A DNA stretch of 64,000 nt from Hydrogenophaga sp. (GCF_030656115.1 NZ_JAUSOO010000122.1:30557-94556); one strand, 5' to 3'. Shown: positions 18,148 to 28,626, counted from the stretch's first letter. Numbers and translations: made by a program. Notes: generated by a model not told the origin, from the letters alone.

Positions 18148-21100
18148 ATGATTGTGCTGCCCACCAAAATCCAGGCCATTCTGGTCGCAACCACGGCTGC
18201 GCTTGCGTTGTGGGTCGGGGTGCAAGGTGAAGTGTCCGCATTGGCCGAAACGGGCACTTCGGAACCCTTTGCCTGGGTGGACTGCAAGCCCCGCCTGCTG
18301 GACGGCACGCCCGCCGTGGCCGTGATGTTCACGCAGCCGCTGGCCCGCTCGCAAGACTGGGGCAAGCTGGTCAAAGCCAGCGAGGGCGACCAACCTGAAA
18401 CCGCCACCCCCGTGTCCCCACGCTGGGTGCTGGGCGACAACCCGCGCATGCTGTTTTTGCCCAACGTCACGCCCGATCGCACCTACCGCATCACCATGGC
18501 TGAGGGCATGAAAGCCGCAGGCGGCAGCGTCCTGGGCGGTGCACACGAGTGCAGCGTGAAAAGCGAGGCCATGCCTGAGGCCTTCTACTTCGCCAGCAAA
18601 GGCTCGGTGTTGCCCGCAGGCCAGAACGGTGGCCTGCCAGTGGTCACCGTGAACACACCGGAGGTGGATGTGCAGTTTCTGCGCGTGAACGCCGAAGCAT
18701 TGCCCACCTTTCTGGATCAGGTGGGCAACCGGACGGCCAGCCGACGCACCGAAACCGAGGCAAACGCTGACGGTGAAAGCGAGGACGAGTACGGTGGTGG
18801 CTGGGTAGACCCTGGCCGCAAACTCAAAGGCATGGTCAATGGCTATGTGCTGGATGAACTGCGCAGCAAAGCCACCAGCGTGTACACCTCGCGCTTTGTC
18901 ACCGACACCCGGCCCAATCGCCGCAATGTGAGCTACTTGCCTGTCGAAAAGGTCAAAGAGCTGCAAGAGCCTGGCATTTACGTGGCTGTGATGACCCAGC
19001 CCGGCCGCTTCAGCGGGGACTACCAGGTGACATACTTCTACGTGACCGACATCGGGCTGCACGTGCGCCGTCACACCGCGCAGGTGGACGTGTTCACCAC
19101 CTCGCTCAAGACGGGCGAAGCCATCCAGGGTGTGGAACTGACGCTGCTCGACGACCACGGCAAAAGCCTGGACCAGGCCTCCAGCCGTGACGATGGCCAC
19201 GCCGTTCTGACCGCCCAACTTGGCAAAGCCCGGGCCGTCGTGGCCCGCCGGGGCAAGGAAATGTCGGTCATTGCGCTGCGCGACCCGGCGCTGGATTTGT
19301 CGGAATATGACATTGGCGGCCATCCCTCGCGCAACCAGAAACTGTTTGTGTACGCCGGGCGCGACCTGTACCGCCCTGGCGAAGAATTCACCGTGTCGGT
19401 GCTGGCGCGCGATGCCGATGGCAGGCCCCTGCCAGCGGCACCCGGTGGCGGCGCCACACCCATCATCCTGGTGCTGAAAAAGCCGGATGGTGAAAGCGTG
19501 TCTACCCAAATCGTGCAGCCCAATGCCCAAGGCACGGCCTACTATCAGCACACCCTGAGCCTGCCCGACAGCGCGCCCACGGGTCGCTGGTTGCTTGAGG
19601 CCCACCTGGACCCCACGGCGAAACGCCCCGAGGCGGCCTGGAGCTTCCAGGTGGAAGAGTTTTTGCCCGAGCGCATGAAACTGGACCTGAAGGCCCCCGA
19701 TCAGGTGCTTACAGGCGGTGGCGAGTTGGGCATTCAGGTGGAGGGCAGCTACCTGTACGGTGCCCCGGCGGCAGGCAACACGCTGCAGGCCAGCGCATCG
19801 TCCGAGCGCCAGCGTTTGGCCCTGCCCCAAAGCTGGCCCGGTTTCATTTTTGGCGACGTGGCTGACGACACCGCGCGTCAACGACAAGACCTGGAGGAAA
19901 CCACGCTGGACGAGGATGGCAAAGCCAGCGTCAGCGTGCCATTGCAATTTGCCGAGCGCTCGTCCCCCATGAAGCTGCGCGCTGTGTTCAGCCTGCTCGA
20001 ATCGGGCGGGCGGCCTGTGGTGCGCTCGGTGGAGCGCAGCTGGTGGCCCACCAATGCCCTGGTGGGCGTGCGCCCGCTGTTCGAGCGCGATGTGGCTCAG
20101 GAAAACAGCCTGGCCAGGTTCGAGCTGGTGCGCGTCAACACCGCTGGCAAGCTGGTGCCCGCCAAAGGCCTGCAGGTGCGACTGGTGCGCGAAGACCGAC
20201 AGTGGTACTGGCGCTACGACGACCAGCGCGGCTGGCACAGCGGCTATACCGAGGGCGAAGAGCTGGTGGACGCCCGCAGCCTGGACATCAGCGCCCGCAC
20301 CACCCTCAGCCTGCCCGTCACCTATGGCCGTTACCGGTTGGAGGTGCTGGACCCGACCACCCGGCAAACTGCCCGTTACCGCTTTTACGCCGGCTGGAAT
20401 GCCCAGGACGCCGACGACATGGGCAACCGCCCCGACCGCGTAGGGCTCAAGCTTGAAGGTGCGCCCTACCAACCCGGCGACCAAGCCCGCATCACCCTCA
20501 CTCCGCCGCACGATGGCGTTGCCCTGGTGACCGTGGAAGGTGACCGCGTGCTGTATCAAAAACGCGTGAAGGTGCGCGCAAGTGGCACCACCATTGAGAT
20601 TCCGGTAGATCCAACGTGGAACCGGCACGACTTGTACGTGGCTGCTGTGGTGTTCCGCCCCGGCAGCGCGGGCGACCGAATCACCCCGGCCCGCGCATTG
20701 GGTCTGGCCCACCTGCCGCTGTCCCGTGGGGCTCGGCAGCACAAGCTGACCATAACCGCCCCGGCCAAAGCCGTGCCCGGGCAAACCGTGCCTGTCACCG
20801 TCAAGCTGACCGATGCCCAGGGCCAGGTGATCAAGGGTGTGGCCGGGCAACAAACCGTGGTCACGCTGTCGGCCGTGGATGTGGGTATTTTGAACATCAC
20901 CCGTTTCGCCACGCCCCAACCCAACGACTTCTTTTTTGGCAAACACCGCTACGACGCTGACTTGCTCGACATCTACGGCAAGCTGATCGAAAAGATGGAC
21001 GGCAACACGGCCCGGCAGCGCTTCGGTGGCGACGCGGACAAGCGAGACACCCAAAGCCTGCCGCGCAAGGTGCGCCTGGTTGACCTGTTCAGCGGTCCCA

Positions 21101-23280
21101 TGACGTTCAACGACGCGGGCGAAGCCATTGTTCCCCTCAACCTGCCCGACTTCAACGGCACCTTGCGCCTGATGGCCGTGGCCAGCACGCCCGACGCTTA
21201 TGCCAGCGCCGATGCTGAAATGGTGGTGGCAGCCCCCCTGGTGGCCGAGTTGGCCATGCCGCGCTTTATTTCGGCGGGTGACATGGCAACCATCGCACTG
21301 GACGTGACCAATCTGTCAGGCAGCACGCAAGACGTGCGCGTGACGGTGGAATCGGGCGCGCCGCTGCGCATCACCGGTCCGCACGCGCGCTCAAAGCTGA
21401 CCCAACAGGAGCGCTCGGTGATGCGCATCACGGGCCAACGCCCTCCTGTCAAGCTGGCCCACCAGCAGCGCACCGTATTCCGCTATACGGCAGAAGCCAC
21501 CGATGCCTGGGGTCTGGCCCCCATCAAACTGACCGTCACGGCGGGAAAGCTGAAGGTGGTGCGAGAGGCCGCGCTGCAGGTGCAACCCGCCACGCCGCTG
21601 GTGCGCGAGGCACGGCAGGTGCGCATTGAGCCTGATGGGTCCTTCCAGCTCGACACCACGCTGACCGATGCGTTCTTTGCTGGCTCCGCCAGCGTCAACC
21701 TGACGCTGTCGAACAAGCCGCCGATTGACGTGCGTTCTGCCGTGCAAGGGCTGCTGATGTATCCCTATGGTTGCCTGGAGCAAACCACCAGCAGTGCCTA
21801 CCCGCTGGTGTTCATCGACGAAGCCGGCGCCACCGCCTACGGCATGAAGCCACTGAGCCGCGAAGAGCGTGCCAAACGGCTCGATATGGCCTTTGGCCGC
21901 CTGTCAGGCATGCAGCAGCCACAGGGTGGGTTTGGCCTGTGGGCTGCCAGCAACCCGTATGAGGGCTGGCTGAGCGCCTACGTGACCGGGTTTTTGCAAG
22001 ACGCACACGATGCCGGTTTTGCCGTGCCCGAACCCTTGTTGCAACGCGCCACGCAATCGTTGCTGGAACAGTTGCAAAAAGCACCCGGCCTGCAAAGCAA
22101 GCCGCCCAAAGACGTACCCCGCGACGCGAATGGCCGCGTGACGGATTACCGCTGGGTGGACAGCTTGCGCATGGCGCACCAGCGCCTGGCCGAGGCCGCA
22201 CACGCGGGCTACATATTGGCGCGTGCGCAGAGGGCCCCGCTCGCCACGCTGCGCACCCTGCACGACGAGTGGCGCAGCAACGCCCGCTCGCCCTTGGCGC
22301 TGGTGCACCTGGGCCTGGCCCTGAAACTGATGGGCGACGAAGCCCGTGCCACCGTGGCGCTGGATGATGCCTTCAAGCTGGCCTACGGCATCAACCCCAG
22401 CATCGGCAGTCAGGACGGGTACGGCGAATGGCTGGGTGACTATGGCTCGGCCCTGCGCGACAACGCGCTGGCCTACGCCTTGCTGCATCGCCACCAGGTG
22501 GCACACCCCAAACGCGAGAACCTGCTGCTCGACTTGGCCGCCACGTTTGAAAAACGCCAGTACCTGTCCACCCAGGAACGCCTGTCCCTGTTCCTGGCGG
22601 CACGCGCCGCCGGTGGTTCCAGCGATGTGCCTTGGGCAGCCAGCCTTCAAATGGGGAGTGCCGCCGCCACCGCGCTGAGCAGCAAAACGGCAGAGCAACG
22701 CAGCTTCGACGCCGCGTCCATCAAACGCGGCGTGACCGTGGCCAACAAGGGCAACAACACGCTGTTTGCCGAAGTGGCCGCCGAGGGCTACCTTGTCAAA
22801 CCGTTGGCACCGCGTGACGAGCGCATAGCGCTGGAGCGCAGCTGGTGGACAGTCGATGGCAAAGCCATCACCAGCCGCGAGTTCAAAACCGGTGACATGG
22901 TGGTGGTGCGCCTGACGGTGCAGGCCAAACAGCGCATCAAAGACGCCCTGGTGGTTGAGCGCGTGCCTGCCGGCATGGAGGTGGAAAACTTCAACCTCAG
23001 CCAGGGCGTTCAGGCCAGCGATTTCATGGTGGGTGGCGTGAATGTGGGCGAGGCCATGGCCGACCAACGCATCAAACACCGCGAGTTCCGCGACGACCGC
23101 TTCGTGGCCGCCGCCGACCTGCGCGACGGCCCGCTGCACCTGTTCTACGTGCTGCGCGTGGTGACCCCCGGCAAGTTCACCGTGCCCGCCCCGTTCGCCG
23201 AAGACATGTACCGACCCGACGTGCGCGGGGTGGGCAAGGCTGAGGCGGACATCACCGTGGTGGACCCGAGGGTGAAATGA
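18148..23280 (+). CDS. yfhM: Bacterial alpha-2-macroglobulin, thioester type
   Basis: A 1,710-residue protein of the bacterial alpha-2-macroglobulin family (Escherichia coli YfhM/ECAM). These are periplasmic protease traps that protect the cell envelope: cleavage of a bait region exposes a reactive thioester. The thioester motif CLEQ is intact at Cys1209-Gln1212, inside the usual YPYGCLEQ context. MG-like beta domains fill the first half, and an alpha-helical toroid follows the thioester (VDSLRMAHQRL, GYGEWLGDYGSALRD). The N-terminus has a hydrophobic segment (about 8-26) but no lipobox cysteine, unlike E. coli ECAM, which is a lipoprotein. It may instead be secreted to the periplasm or held by an uncleaved anchor. 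pbpC follows 198 bp downstream, the classic partnership in which PBP1C repairs peptidoglycan where the macroglobulin acts. The ATG at 18148 is the first in-frame start and gives the signal-like N-terminus. Confidence 0.93.
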   Translation: MIVLPTKIQAILVATTAALALWVGVQGEVSALAETGTSEPFAWVDCKPRLLDGTPAVAVMFTQPLARSQDWGKLVKASEGDQPETATPVSPRWVLGDNPRMLFLPNVTPDRTYRITMAEGMKAAGGSVLGGAHECSVKSEAMPEAFYFASKGSVLPAGQNGGLPVVTVNTPEVDVQFLRVNAEALPTFLDQVGNRTASRRTETEANADGESEDEYGGGWVDPGRKLKGMVNGYVLDELRSKATSVYTSRFVTDTRPNRRNVSYLPVEKVKELQEPGIYVAVMTQPGRFSGDYQVTYFYVTDIGLHVRRHTAQVDVFTTSLKTGEAIQGVELTLLDDHGKSLDQASSRDDGHAVLTAQLGKARAVVARRGKEMSVIALRDPALDLSEYDIGGHPSRNQKLFVYAGRDLYRPGEEFTVSVLARDADGRPLPAAPGGGATPIILVLKKPDGESVSTQIVQPNAQGTAYYQHTLSLPDSAPTGRWLLEAHLDPTAKRPEAAWSFQVEEFLPERMKLDLKAPDQVLTGGGELGIQVEGSYLYGAPAAGNTLQASASSERQRLALPQSWPGFIFGDVADDTARQRQDLEETTLDEDGKASVSVPLQFAERSSPMKLRAVFSLLESGGRPVVRSVERSWWPTNALVGVRPLFERDVAQENSLARFELVRVNTAGKLVPAKGLQVRLVREDRQWYWRYDDQRGWHSGYTEGEELVDARSLDISARTTLSLPVTYGRYRLEVLDPTTRQTARYRFYAGWNAQDADDMGNRPDRVGLKLEGAPYQPGDQARITLTPPHDGVALVTVEGDRVLYQKRVKVRASGTTIEIPVDPTWNRHDLYVAAVVFRPGSAGDRITPARALGLAHLPLSRGARQHKLTITAPAKAVPGQTVPVTVKLTDAQGQVIKGVAGQQTVVTLSAVDVGILNITRFATPQPNDFFFGKHRYDADLLDIYGKLIEKMDGNTARQRFGGDADKRDTQSLPRKVRLVDLFSGPMTFNDAGEAIVPLNLPDFNGTLRLMAVASTPDAYASADAEMVVAAPLVAELAMPRFISAGDMATIALDVTNLSGSTQDVRVTVESGAPLRITGPHARSKLTQQERSVMRITGQRPPVKLAHQQRTVFRYTAEATDAWGLAPIKLTVTAGKLKVVREAALQVQPATPLVREARQVRIEPDGSFQLDTTLTDAFFAGSASVNLTLSNKPPIDVRSAVQGLLMYPYGCLEQTTSSAYPLVFIDEAGATAYGMKPLSREERAKRLDMAFGRLSGMQQPQGGFGLWAASNPYEGWLSAYVTGFLQDAHDAGFAVPEPLLQRATQSLLEQLQKAPGLQSKPPKDVPRDANGRVTDYRWVDSLRMAHQRLAEAAHAGYILARAQRAPLATLRTLHDEWRSNARSPLALVHLGLALKLMGDEARATVALDDAFKLAYGINPSIGSQDGYGEWLGDYGSALRDNALAYALLHRHQVAHPKRENLLLDLAATFEKRQYLSTQERLSLFLAARAAGGSSDVPWAASLQMGSAAATALSSKTAEQRSFDAASIKRGVTVANKGNNTLFAEVAAEGYLVKPLAPRDERIALERSWWTVDGKAITSREFKTGDMVVVRLTVQAKQRIKDALVVERVPAGMEVENFNLSQGVQASDFMVGGVNVGEAMADQRIKHREFRDDRFVAAADLRDGPLHLFYVLRVVTPGKFTVPAPFAEDMYRPDVRGVGKAEADITVVDPRVK

Positions 23281-23478
23281 CCCTGGCCCGTGTCATTTAC
23301 AAAATCACCTATCTGTCGAGTTCCGTGCGATTATGTACCCCGTCGCAGCTGGCCGTTGTTTCGAGCCCGTGCTGTTTTGGCGGGCAAGGGCCCAAACAAC
23401 ACCAGTCAGTCCCGTCTCACCTTGGATATTTTTTCCTCCAGAATTTTCGACAAAAAGTGGGTTTTTCGATCAATTGGC

Positions 23479-25902
23479 ATGGCTTTGTTGCTGTGCCTGT
23501 TGAAATCCTTTGATCTGCTTTTTCCCCTGCCCGCCGCCGCCTTCCAGGGCGCCGCCGCCCCCGGCACGCTGGTGGTGCTGGCCGCCGACGGCACGCCCCT
23601 GCGCACCTGGGCCAGCACCGACGGGGCGCTACGGCACCCCATCCAGCCCGAGGCCGTGTCGCCGCTGTACCTGGAGGCGCTGCGCCACTACGAAGACCGC
23701 TGGTTTGACTGGCACCCCGGCATCAATCCGGTGGCCATGTTGCGTGCGCTGGGCCAGTGGGCGTGGCACGGGCGTGTGGTGTCGGGTGGATCCACGCTCA
23801 CCATGCAGGTGGCGCGCATTCTGGACATGAACGACCCAGCCCGTGGTCCGGCCCCTCGCACGGTGGGTACCAAGCTGCGTCAGATGGCGCGCGCCCTCCA
23901 GCTGGAGTGGCACTTGAGCAAGCGCGACATCCTCACGCTCTACCTCAACCACGCGCCCATGGGCGGGCAGGTACAGGGCATTGAAATGGCCAGCCGCGCC
24001 TACTTGGGCAAAACGGCGGTCAGCCTGAGTCACGCCGAGGCCGCGTTGCTGGTGGCCCTGCCCCAAAGCCCCTCCCGCCTGCGACCCGACCGTGCGCCGG
24101 GGCTGGCGCAGGCCGCTCGCGACAAGGTGTTGACACGCATGACCACGCTGGGCGTGTGGCCCGCCGCCACCGTGGCCGATGCCCGGCTGGAGCGCGTGTT
24201 TGCCCCGCCGCTCAAGGCCCGTTGGCTGGCCCCTTTGGCGGCCGAGCGCTTGCGCCAAGCCGCCAAAGGGAAAGGTCCTGTGGTGCACAGCACGCTGGAT
24301 GCCGCGCTGCAACTGAGGCTGGAACAGGTGCTGCTGGACCGCCTGATCCAACTGCCCCCAGCCGTGTCTGTGGCCACGCTGGTGGTGGAGAACGACAGCC
24401 TGGCGGTGCGCGGCTACGCGGGCAGCGCCGATTTTTCAGACAACCAGCGCTCAGCCCACGTGGACATGGTGCGCGGCGTGCGCTCACCGGGCTCCACGCT
24501 CAAGCCGTTTCTGTACGCCATGGCTCTGGACGAAGGGCTGATCCACTCCGAAAGCCTTCTGGTGGACGCGCCACAGAGCTTTGGGGGCTACGCGCCAGGC
24601 AACTTCCAGGCGTCGTTCAGCGGTCCGGTGAGCGTGAGCGAGGCGCTGCAACGCTCGCTCAATGTGCCTGCGGTGGACCTGCTGGAGCGCATTGGCCCCG
24701 CCCGTTTTGCTGCGCACCTGCGCAACGCAGCGCTGAAGCTGCGCCTGCCCCCCGGGGCCACACCCAACCTCAGCCTGATTCTGGGCGGTGGCAGCACCAC
24801 GCTGGAAGAATTGGTGGGTGCATACACCGCCCTGGCCCGCGCAGGTGTGGCGGGCCAGCCGCGCCTGACCCCCGACGCACCGGCGGTGGACACGCGGTTG
24901 ATGAGCGCGGGCGCGGCCTTCATCGTGCGCGAAATTTTGGAAAACGGGGGCCGCCCTGGCGCACCGTTCAAAGAAACGGGCACCCGCGTGGCCTGGAAAA
25001 CCGGCACCAGCTTTGGGTTCAGAGATGCATGGGCCATTGGCGTGACCGACCGCTACACCCTGGGCGTGTGGGTGGGCCGCCCTGACGGCACGCCCAACCC
25101 CGGTTTTTTTGGCGCCAACACCGCCGCCCCGCTGGTGAAAGACCTGCTGGCTGCGCTCGATGCATCGGCCAGCAGCACTGCCCCGCGCGCCTTGCCCGCC
25201 AGTGTGCGTGCCCAAGACATATGCTGGCCGCTGGGGCTGGCCGCCAGCGCCACCCCACCAGAGCACTGCCGCATGCGCCGCCTGGCGTGGACGCTGGACG
25301 GCACCGCGCCGCCCACGATGCCCGACCGGCTGCAGCCCACTGGCCTGCTGGACACGGCTTGGGTGCAGAGACCCGCAGGAAACACCGTCAACCACCGCGG
25401 CAAAGCGGCAGGTGGCGGTACCCGCCCCGCCGTGCGCCTGAGGCCTGGCTGCGCTGCAGCAGCGGCAACAGACACTGCAGGGGCAGCCCAGACAGCATTC
25501 GGGTCTGGTGCAACCAAGACCGGGGTCGCGCAAGCCATCACCTACGCCCGCTGGCCCACCTTGCTGCAACCCTGGATAGAACCCGCCCAGCGCAGCGAGG
25601 TGGAGCGACTGCCCTGGGGACCACCCTGCCGGGGAGGCACACCGGCCCGCACCTTGCGCATCAGCGGGCTGGAGCCCGGCAGCGTGTTGCGGGCCGTTCC
25701 AGGCACAACCGGCATCACCGTTCAGCTGCAGGCGCTGGGGACCATCGAGGCCGTGAACTGGCTGCTCGATGGCCGACTGGTGGGGACCACGCAGCCCGAT
25801 GCCGCACAGCTGCGCCTGTTGCTGCAAGGCCCCGGCCAGCACGCCCTGACCGCGATGGACGCTGCGGGGCAGTACCAACAAGTGGTGTTTTCGGTGAGGT
25901 GA
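23479..25902 (+). CDS. pbpC: Penicillin-binding protein 1C
   Basis: A 807-residue bifunctional peptidoglycan synthase. The GT51 glycosyltransferase domain has its catalytic Glu72 in HYEDRWF and the GGSTLTMQVAR motif. The transpeptidase domain has SxxK (Ser339, Lys342) in RSPGSTLK, an SLN motif and KTG at 507-509. The C-terminal BiPBP_C domain (about 720-805) is present. It matches E. coli PbpC along its whole length. The start is uncertain: ATG 23479 leaves a short hydrophobic anchor (about residues 1-18), whereas TTG 23422 or GTG 23290 would add 19 or 63 residues. The ATG is chosen because it begins the membrane segment, but 19 more residues would match the E. coli anchor length better. It is downstream of the alpha-2-macroglobulin gene and probably co-transcribed. 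Confidence 0.93.
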   Translation: MALLLCLLKSFDLLFPLPAAAFQGAAAPGTLVVLAADGTPLRTWASTDGALRHPIQPEAVSPLYLEALRHYEDRWFDWHPGINPVAMLRALGQWAWHGRVVSGGSTLTMQVARILDMNDPARGPAPRTVGTKLRQMARALQLEWHLSKRDILTLYLNHAPMGGQVQGIEMASRAYLGKTAVSLSHAEAALLVALPQSPSRLRPDRAPGLAQAARDKVLTRMTTLGVWPAATVADARLERVFAPPLKARWLAPLAAERLRQAAKGKGPVVHSTLDAALQLRLEQVLLDRLIQLPPAVSVATLVVENDSLAVRGYAGSADFSDNQRSAHVDMVRGVRSPGSTLKPFLYAMALDEGLIHSESLLVDAPQSFGGYAPGNFQASFSGPVSVSEALQRSLNVPAVDLLERIGPARFAAHLRNAALKLRLPPGATPNLSLILGGGSTTLEELVGAYTALARAGVAGQPRLTPDAPAVDTRLMSAGAAFIVREILENGGRPGAPFKETGTRVAWKTGTSFGFRDAWAIGVTDRYTLGVWVGRPDGTPNPGFFGANTAAPLVKDLLAALDASASSTAPRALPASVRAQDICWPLGLAASATPPEHCRMRRLAWTLDGTAPPTMPDRLQPTGLLDTAWVQRPAGNTVNHRGKAAGGGTRPAVRLRPGCAAAAATDTAGAAQTAFGSGATKTGVAQAITYARWPTLLQPWIEPAQRSEVERLPWGPPCRGGTPARTLRISGLEPGSVLRAVPGTTGITVQLQALGTIEAVNWLLDGRLVGTTQPDAAQLRLLLQGPGQHALTAMDAAGQYQQVVFSVR

Positions 25903-25992
25903 GCCGGTTTGCGCCTTTTGCTTCAGACAGCAGACAGCATGGCGAATACCCTCTGGCACATCAGCCGCCCCGTGCCAGTCGGACCCCGCAAA

Positions 25993-28242
25993 TCAGACTT
26001 TTGAGGGCCTGTAGCGCTGCGCTTTCAGTACCGAGGGCGTGCGTTTGAGGCTGCGCAACACATCGGCCAGGTGAACCCGATCGCGTACGGCCACCGTGAA
26101 GCGGATGTCGGTTGCAGTCTGTGCCGGCTCGTCGCCCATGTCCACGTGGGTGATGTCGGCCTCGGCCGAGGCAATGGCAGAAGCCACGCGCGCCAACACC
26201 CCCTTTCCATTCGTCACCGTCACCGTCACCACGGTTTCAAACGAGCGCATGGTTTCGTCGGCCCATTCCACCTCCAGAAACCGCTCGCTGTCGCGCAGCA
26301 GCAGCCGCTTGCCGGTGGGGCATTCTTCGGCGTGGACCACCAGCCCTTCGCCACGGCCGAGGTAGCCCACGATGCGGTCGCCTGGAATGGGCTTGCAACA
26401 CGGTGCGTATTGCACCGACAGGCCCTCACTGCCATCGAGTGTGACCACGCCTTGAGAGGCAGAATCGTCCTGCCCGCTGGCATAGCGTTCGGTGCTGATC
26501 AGCAGAGCATCGGGTTTGAGCCCTGTTTCGGCCAGCAACACAGCCAACTTCTTGCCCACCATGTTGGCGATGCGTTTGCCCATACCAATGTCGGCCAACA
26601 GCTCATCGCGGGTTTTGTTGCCGGTGAACCGCAACAGCTTTTCCCAGGTTGTCTTGTATTCGCCGTCTTCACTCGGCAGCGTGGCAATGCCTTCGGAGCG
26701 CAGCGCCTGGCTGAGCATGCGCTCACCCAGTTCGTTGGACTTTTCTTGCGCCACCGTCTTGAGGTGGTGGCGGATTTTGGAACGCGCGCGCCCGGTTTTG
26801 ACGAAAGACAGCCAGGCGGGGTTGGGTTCGGACTTTTCGTCGGTGACGATTTCCACCACGTCGCCGTTGTTCAACTCCGTGCGCAAAGGGCGCTGTTCGC
26901 CGTTGATGCGGGCCGCCACCGCGCGGTTGCCCACGCCGCTGTGGATGGCGTAGGCAAAGTCCATCACCGTGGCGCCGCGCGGCAGTGCCATGATCTTGCT
27001 CTTGGGTGTGAACACATACACCGCATCGGGGAAAAGATCGATCTTGATGTGGTCCCAGAATTCCGAGGCGTCGTGCGTTTCTTGCTGAATGTCCAACAAC
27101 GATTGCAGCCACTGTGTGCCCAAGCGTTGTGAGGTGTCGCTGTTGGGCTCACTGGCTTTGTAGAGCCAATGAGCAGCCACACCCGATTCGGCCACCACGT
27201 CCATAGCGTGGGTACGCAACTGAAATTCAATGTTGGTGCCAAAAGGACCGATCAGCGTGGTGTGCAGCGACTGATAGCCGTTGACTTTGGGAATCGCCAC
27301 GTAGTCGCGGAACTTGCCCGGCACCGGCTTGTACATCTGGTGCAGGATGCCCATACCGGTGTAGCAATCGGTCATCTCGGGAACGACAATGCGAAAACCA
27401 TAAATATCGGTCACCTGCGAGAACGACAGATGCTTGTTGTCCATCTTGCGGTAGACCGAATACAGCGTCTTTTCTCGGCCCAGGATGCGCACAGGCATGC
27501 CATGGCGGGCGAATTCAGCCTCCACTTCAAGCTGCACCCGCGCCATCAGGTCGCGGCGTCGGTGGCGCGACTTGTTCAACGCTTTCGACAGCACCTCGTA
27601 GCGCCAGGGGTGCAAGAAACGAAAGGACAGGTCCTGCAGTTCGCGGTAGGTGAAGTTCAGGCCAAGGCGGTGTGCAATAGGGGCGTAAATCTCCAGTGTT
27701 TCACTGCTGATCCGCTCCCACTTGCTGCGCGGCATGTCGCCCATGGTGCGCATGTTGTGGGTGCGGTCGGCCAGTTTGATCAGGATCACCCGCACGTCCT
27801 TCGCCATGGCCAGCAACATCTTGCGAAACGACTCGGCCTGATTTTGTTCGCGGGTGTCAAATTCCAGCTTTTCCAATTTGGTCAAGCCGTCCACCAGATC
27901 GGCCACGGGCGCACCAAAGCGCTCGGCCAAGTCCAGTTTGGTGACGCCACAGTCTTCAATCGCGTCGTGCATCAAGGCGGCCATGAGCGCCTGTGCGTCC
28001 AGCTTCCATTCGGTGCACTGCGCGGCCACCGCAATGGGGTGGGTGATGTACGGGTCGCCATTTTTTCGCAACTGACCCAGGTGGGCTTCGTCGGCAAAAC
28101 GGTAGGCCTGTCGAACGCTCTCCACATCAGCGGGCGCCAAGTAATCCAGTTTGCCCAGCAGAGCCGCAAAGCTGGCTGCAGCGGCGCTGTCCGCAGGGTG
28201 GGCTTGGGCTGTGGTGGGCTCGGGATGGGACGCGGTGATCAT
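25993..28242 (-). CDS. spoT: Bifunctional (p)ppGpp synthetase/hydrolase
   Basis: A 749-residue RelA/SpoT homologue that makes and degrades the stringent-response alarmone. Domains in order are an HD hydrolase with intact HDAIEDC motif (about residues 90-100), the synthetase domain (about 250-370, with DIYGFRIVV), a TGS domain (about 410-470, VYVFTPKSKIMALPRGAT), a conserved Cys/zinc-finger region, and a C-terminal ACT domain (about 670-745). The intact HD motif points to SpoT rather than RelA, which has lost it. The gene lies downstream of gmk and rpoZ on the same strand, the standard order in proteobacteria. A terminator hairpin separates it from rpoZ, so its expression may rely partly on read-through or its own promoter. 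It is convergent with pbpC. Confidence 0.96.
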   Translation of the reverse strand: MITASHPEPTTAQAHPADSAAAASFAALLGKLDYLAPADVESVRQAYRFADEAHLGQLRKNGDPYITHPIAVAAQCTEWKLDAQALMAALMHDAIEDCGVTKLDLAERFGAPVADLVDGLTKLEKLEFDTREQNQAESFRKMLLAMAKDVRVILIKLADRTHNMRTMGDMPRSKWERISSETLEIYAPIAHRLGLNFTYRELQDLSFRFLHPWRYEVLSKALNKSRHRRRDLMARVQLEVEAEFARHGMPVRILGREKTLYSVYRKMDNKHLSFSQVTDIYGFRIVVPEMTDCYTGMGILHQMYKPVPGKFRDYVAIPKVNGYQSLHTTLIGPFGTNIEFQLRTHAMDVVAESGVAAHWLYKASEPNSDTSQRLGTQWLQSLLDIQQETHDASEFWDHIKIDLFPDAVYVFTPKSKIMALPRGATVMDFAYAIHSGVGNRAVAARINGEQRPLRTELNNGDVVEIVTDEKSEPNPAWLSFVKTGRARSKIRHHLKTVAQEKSNELGERMLSQALRSEGIATLPSEDGEYKTTWEKLLRFTGNKTRDELLADIGMGKRIANMVGKKLAVLLAETGLKPDALLISTERYASGQDDSASQGVVTLDGSEGLSVQYAPCCKPIPGDRIVGYLGRGEGLVVHAEECPTGKRLLLRDSERFLEVEWADETMRSFETVVTVTVTNGKGVLARVASAIASAEADITHVDMGDEPAQTATDIRFTVAVRDRVHLADVLRSLKRTPSVLKAQRYRPSKV

Positions 28243-28340
28243 CCCTGTACTTTAGCGTGAGATCGTTACCTTCGCTGAGCATGTGGAGCCTCTTGCACCT
28301 CTGCGGTGCATGCGCTGTGCGAAAGGCTTTTCGATCCACG

Positions 28341-28370
28341 AAAAAAAACACCGCCGAGCGGTGTTTTTAC
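28341..28370 (-). terminator. Rho-independent terminator after rpoZ
   Basis: An 8-bp stem (AACACCGC / GCGGTGTT) with a three-base loop is flanked by A-runs on one side and T-runs on the other, so it can terminate on both strands. It lies 24 bases after the rpoZ stop on the minus strand and before spoT. Confidence 0.85.
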
Positions 28371-28393
28371 TGATTCAAGCTGCAGGGCAGCGT

Positions 28394-28597
28394 TCAGAGA
28401 GGGACTTTCTTGAGCATTTCCAAACCAACTTTGCCTTCGGCAATCTCGCGCAGTGCGGTCACACCGGGTTTGTTTTTGCTCTCGATTTTGGGTGCATGTC
28501 CCTGGCTCAGCATGCGGGCGCGGTAGGTGGCGGCCAGCACAAGCTGAAAGCGGTTGGGGATTTTTTCCAGACAATCTTCGACGGTGATGCGTGCCAT
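28394..28597 (-). CDS. rpoZ: RNA polymerase omega subunit
   Basis: A 67-residue omega subunit that helps assemble and stabilise RNA polymerase by holding the beta-prime subunit. The family signature is clear: [28 protein letters not shown], with only the conserved core retained (listed here as overlapping short motifs [10 protein letters not shown] and NRFQLVLAA). The protein is shorter than E. coli omega (91 residues), a length usual for Burkholderiales. The gene sits 29 bp downstream of gmk and shares its transcript. Confidence 0.96.
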   Translation of the reverse strand: MARITVEDCLEKIPNRFQLVLAATYRARMLSQGHAPKIESKNKPGVTALREIAEGKVGLEMLKKVPL

Positions 28598-28626
28598 GTG
28601 CGGGCTTTCGGAAAATGTGCGGTAGG

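Noticed and set aside
15173..21054. Long open frames on the minus strand under the P-type ATPase and the macroglobulin (950 and 995 codons)
   Set aside because: They are His/Gln/Gly-rich shadows of genes with strong motifs on the plus strand, as expected at high GC.
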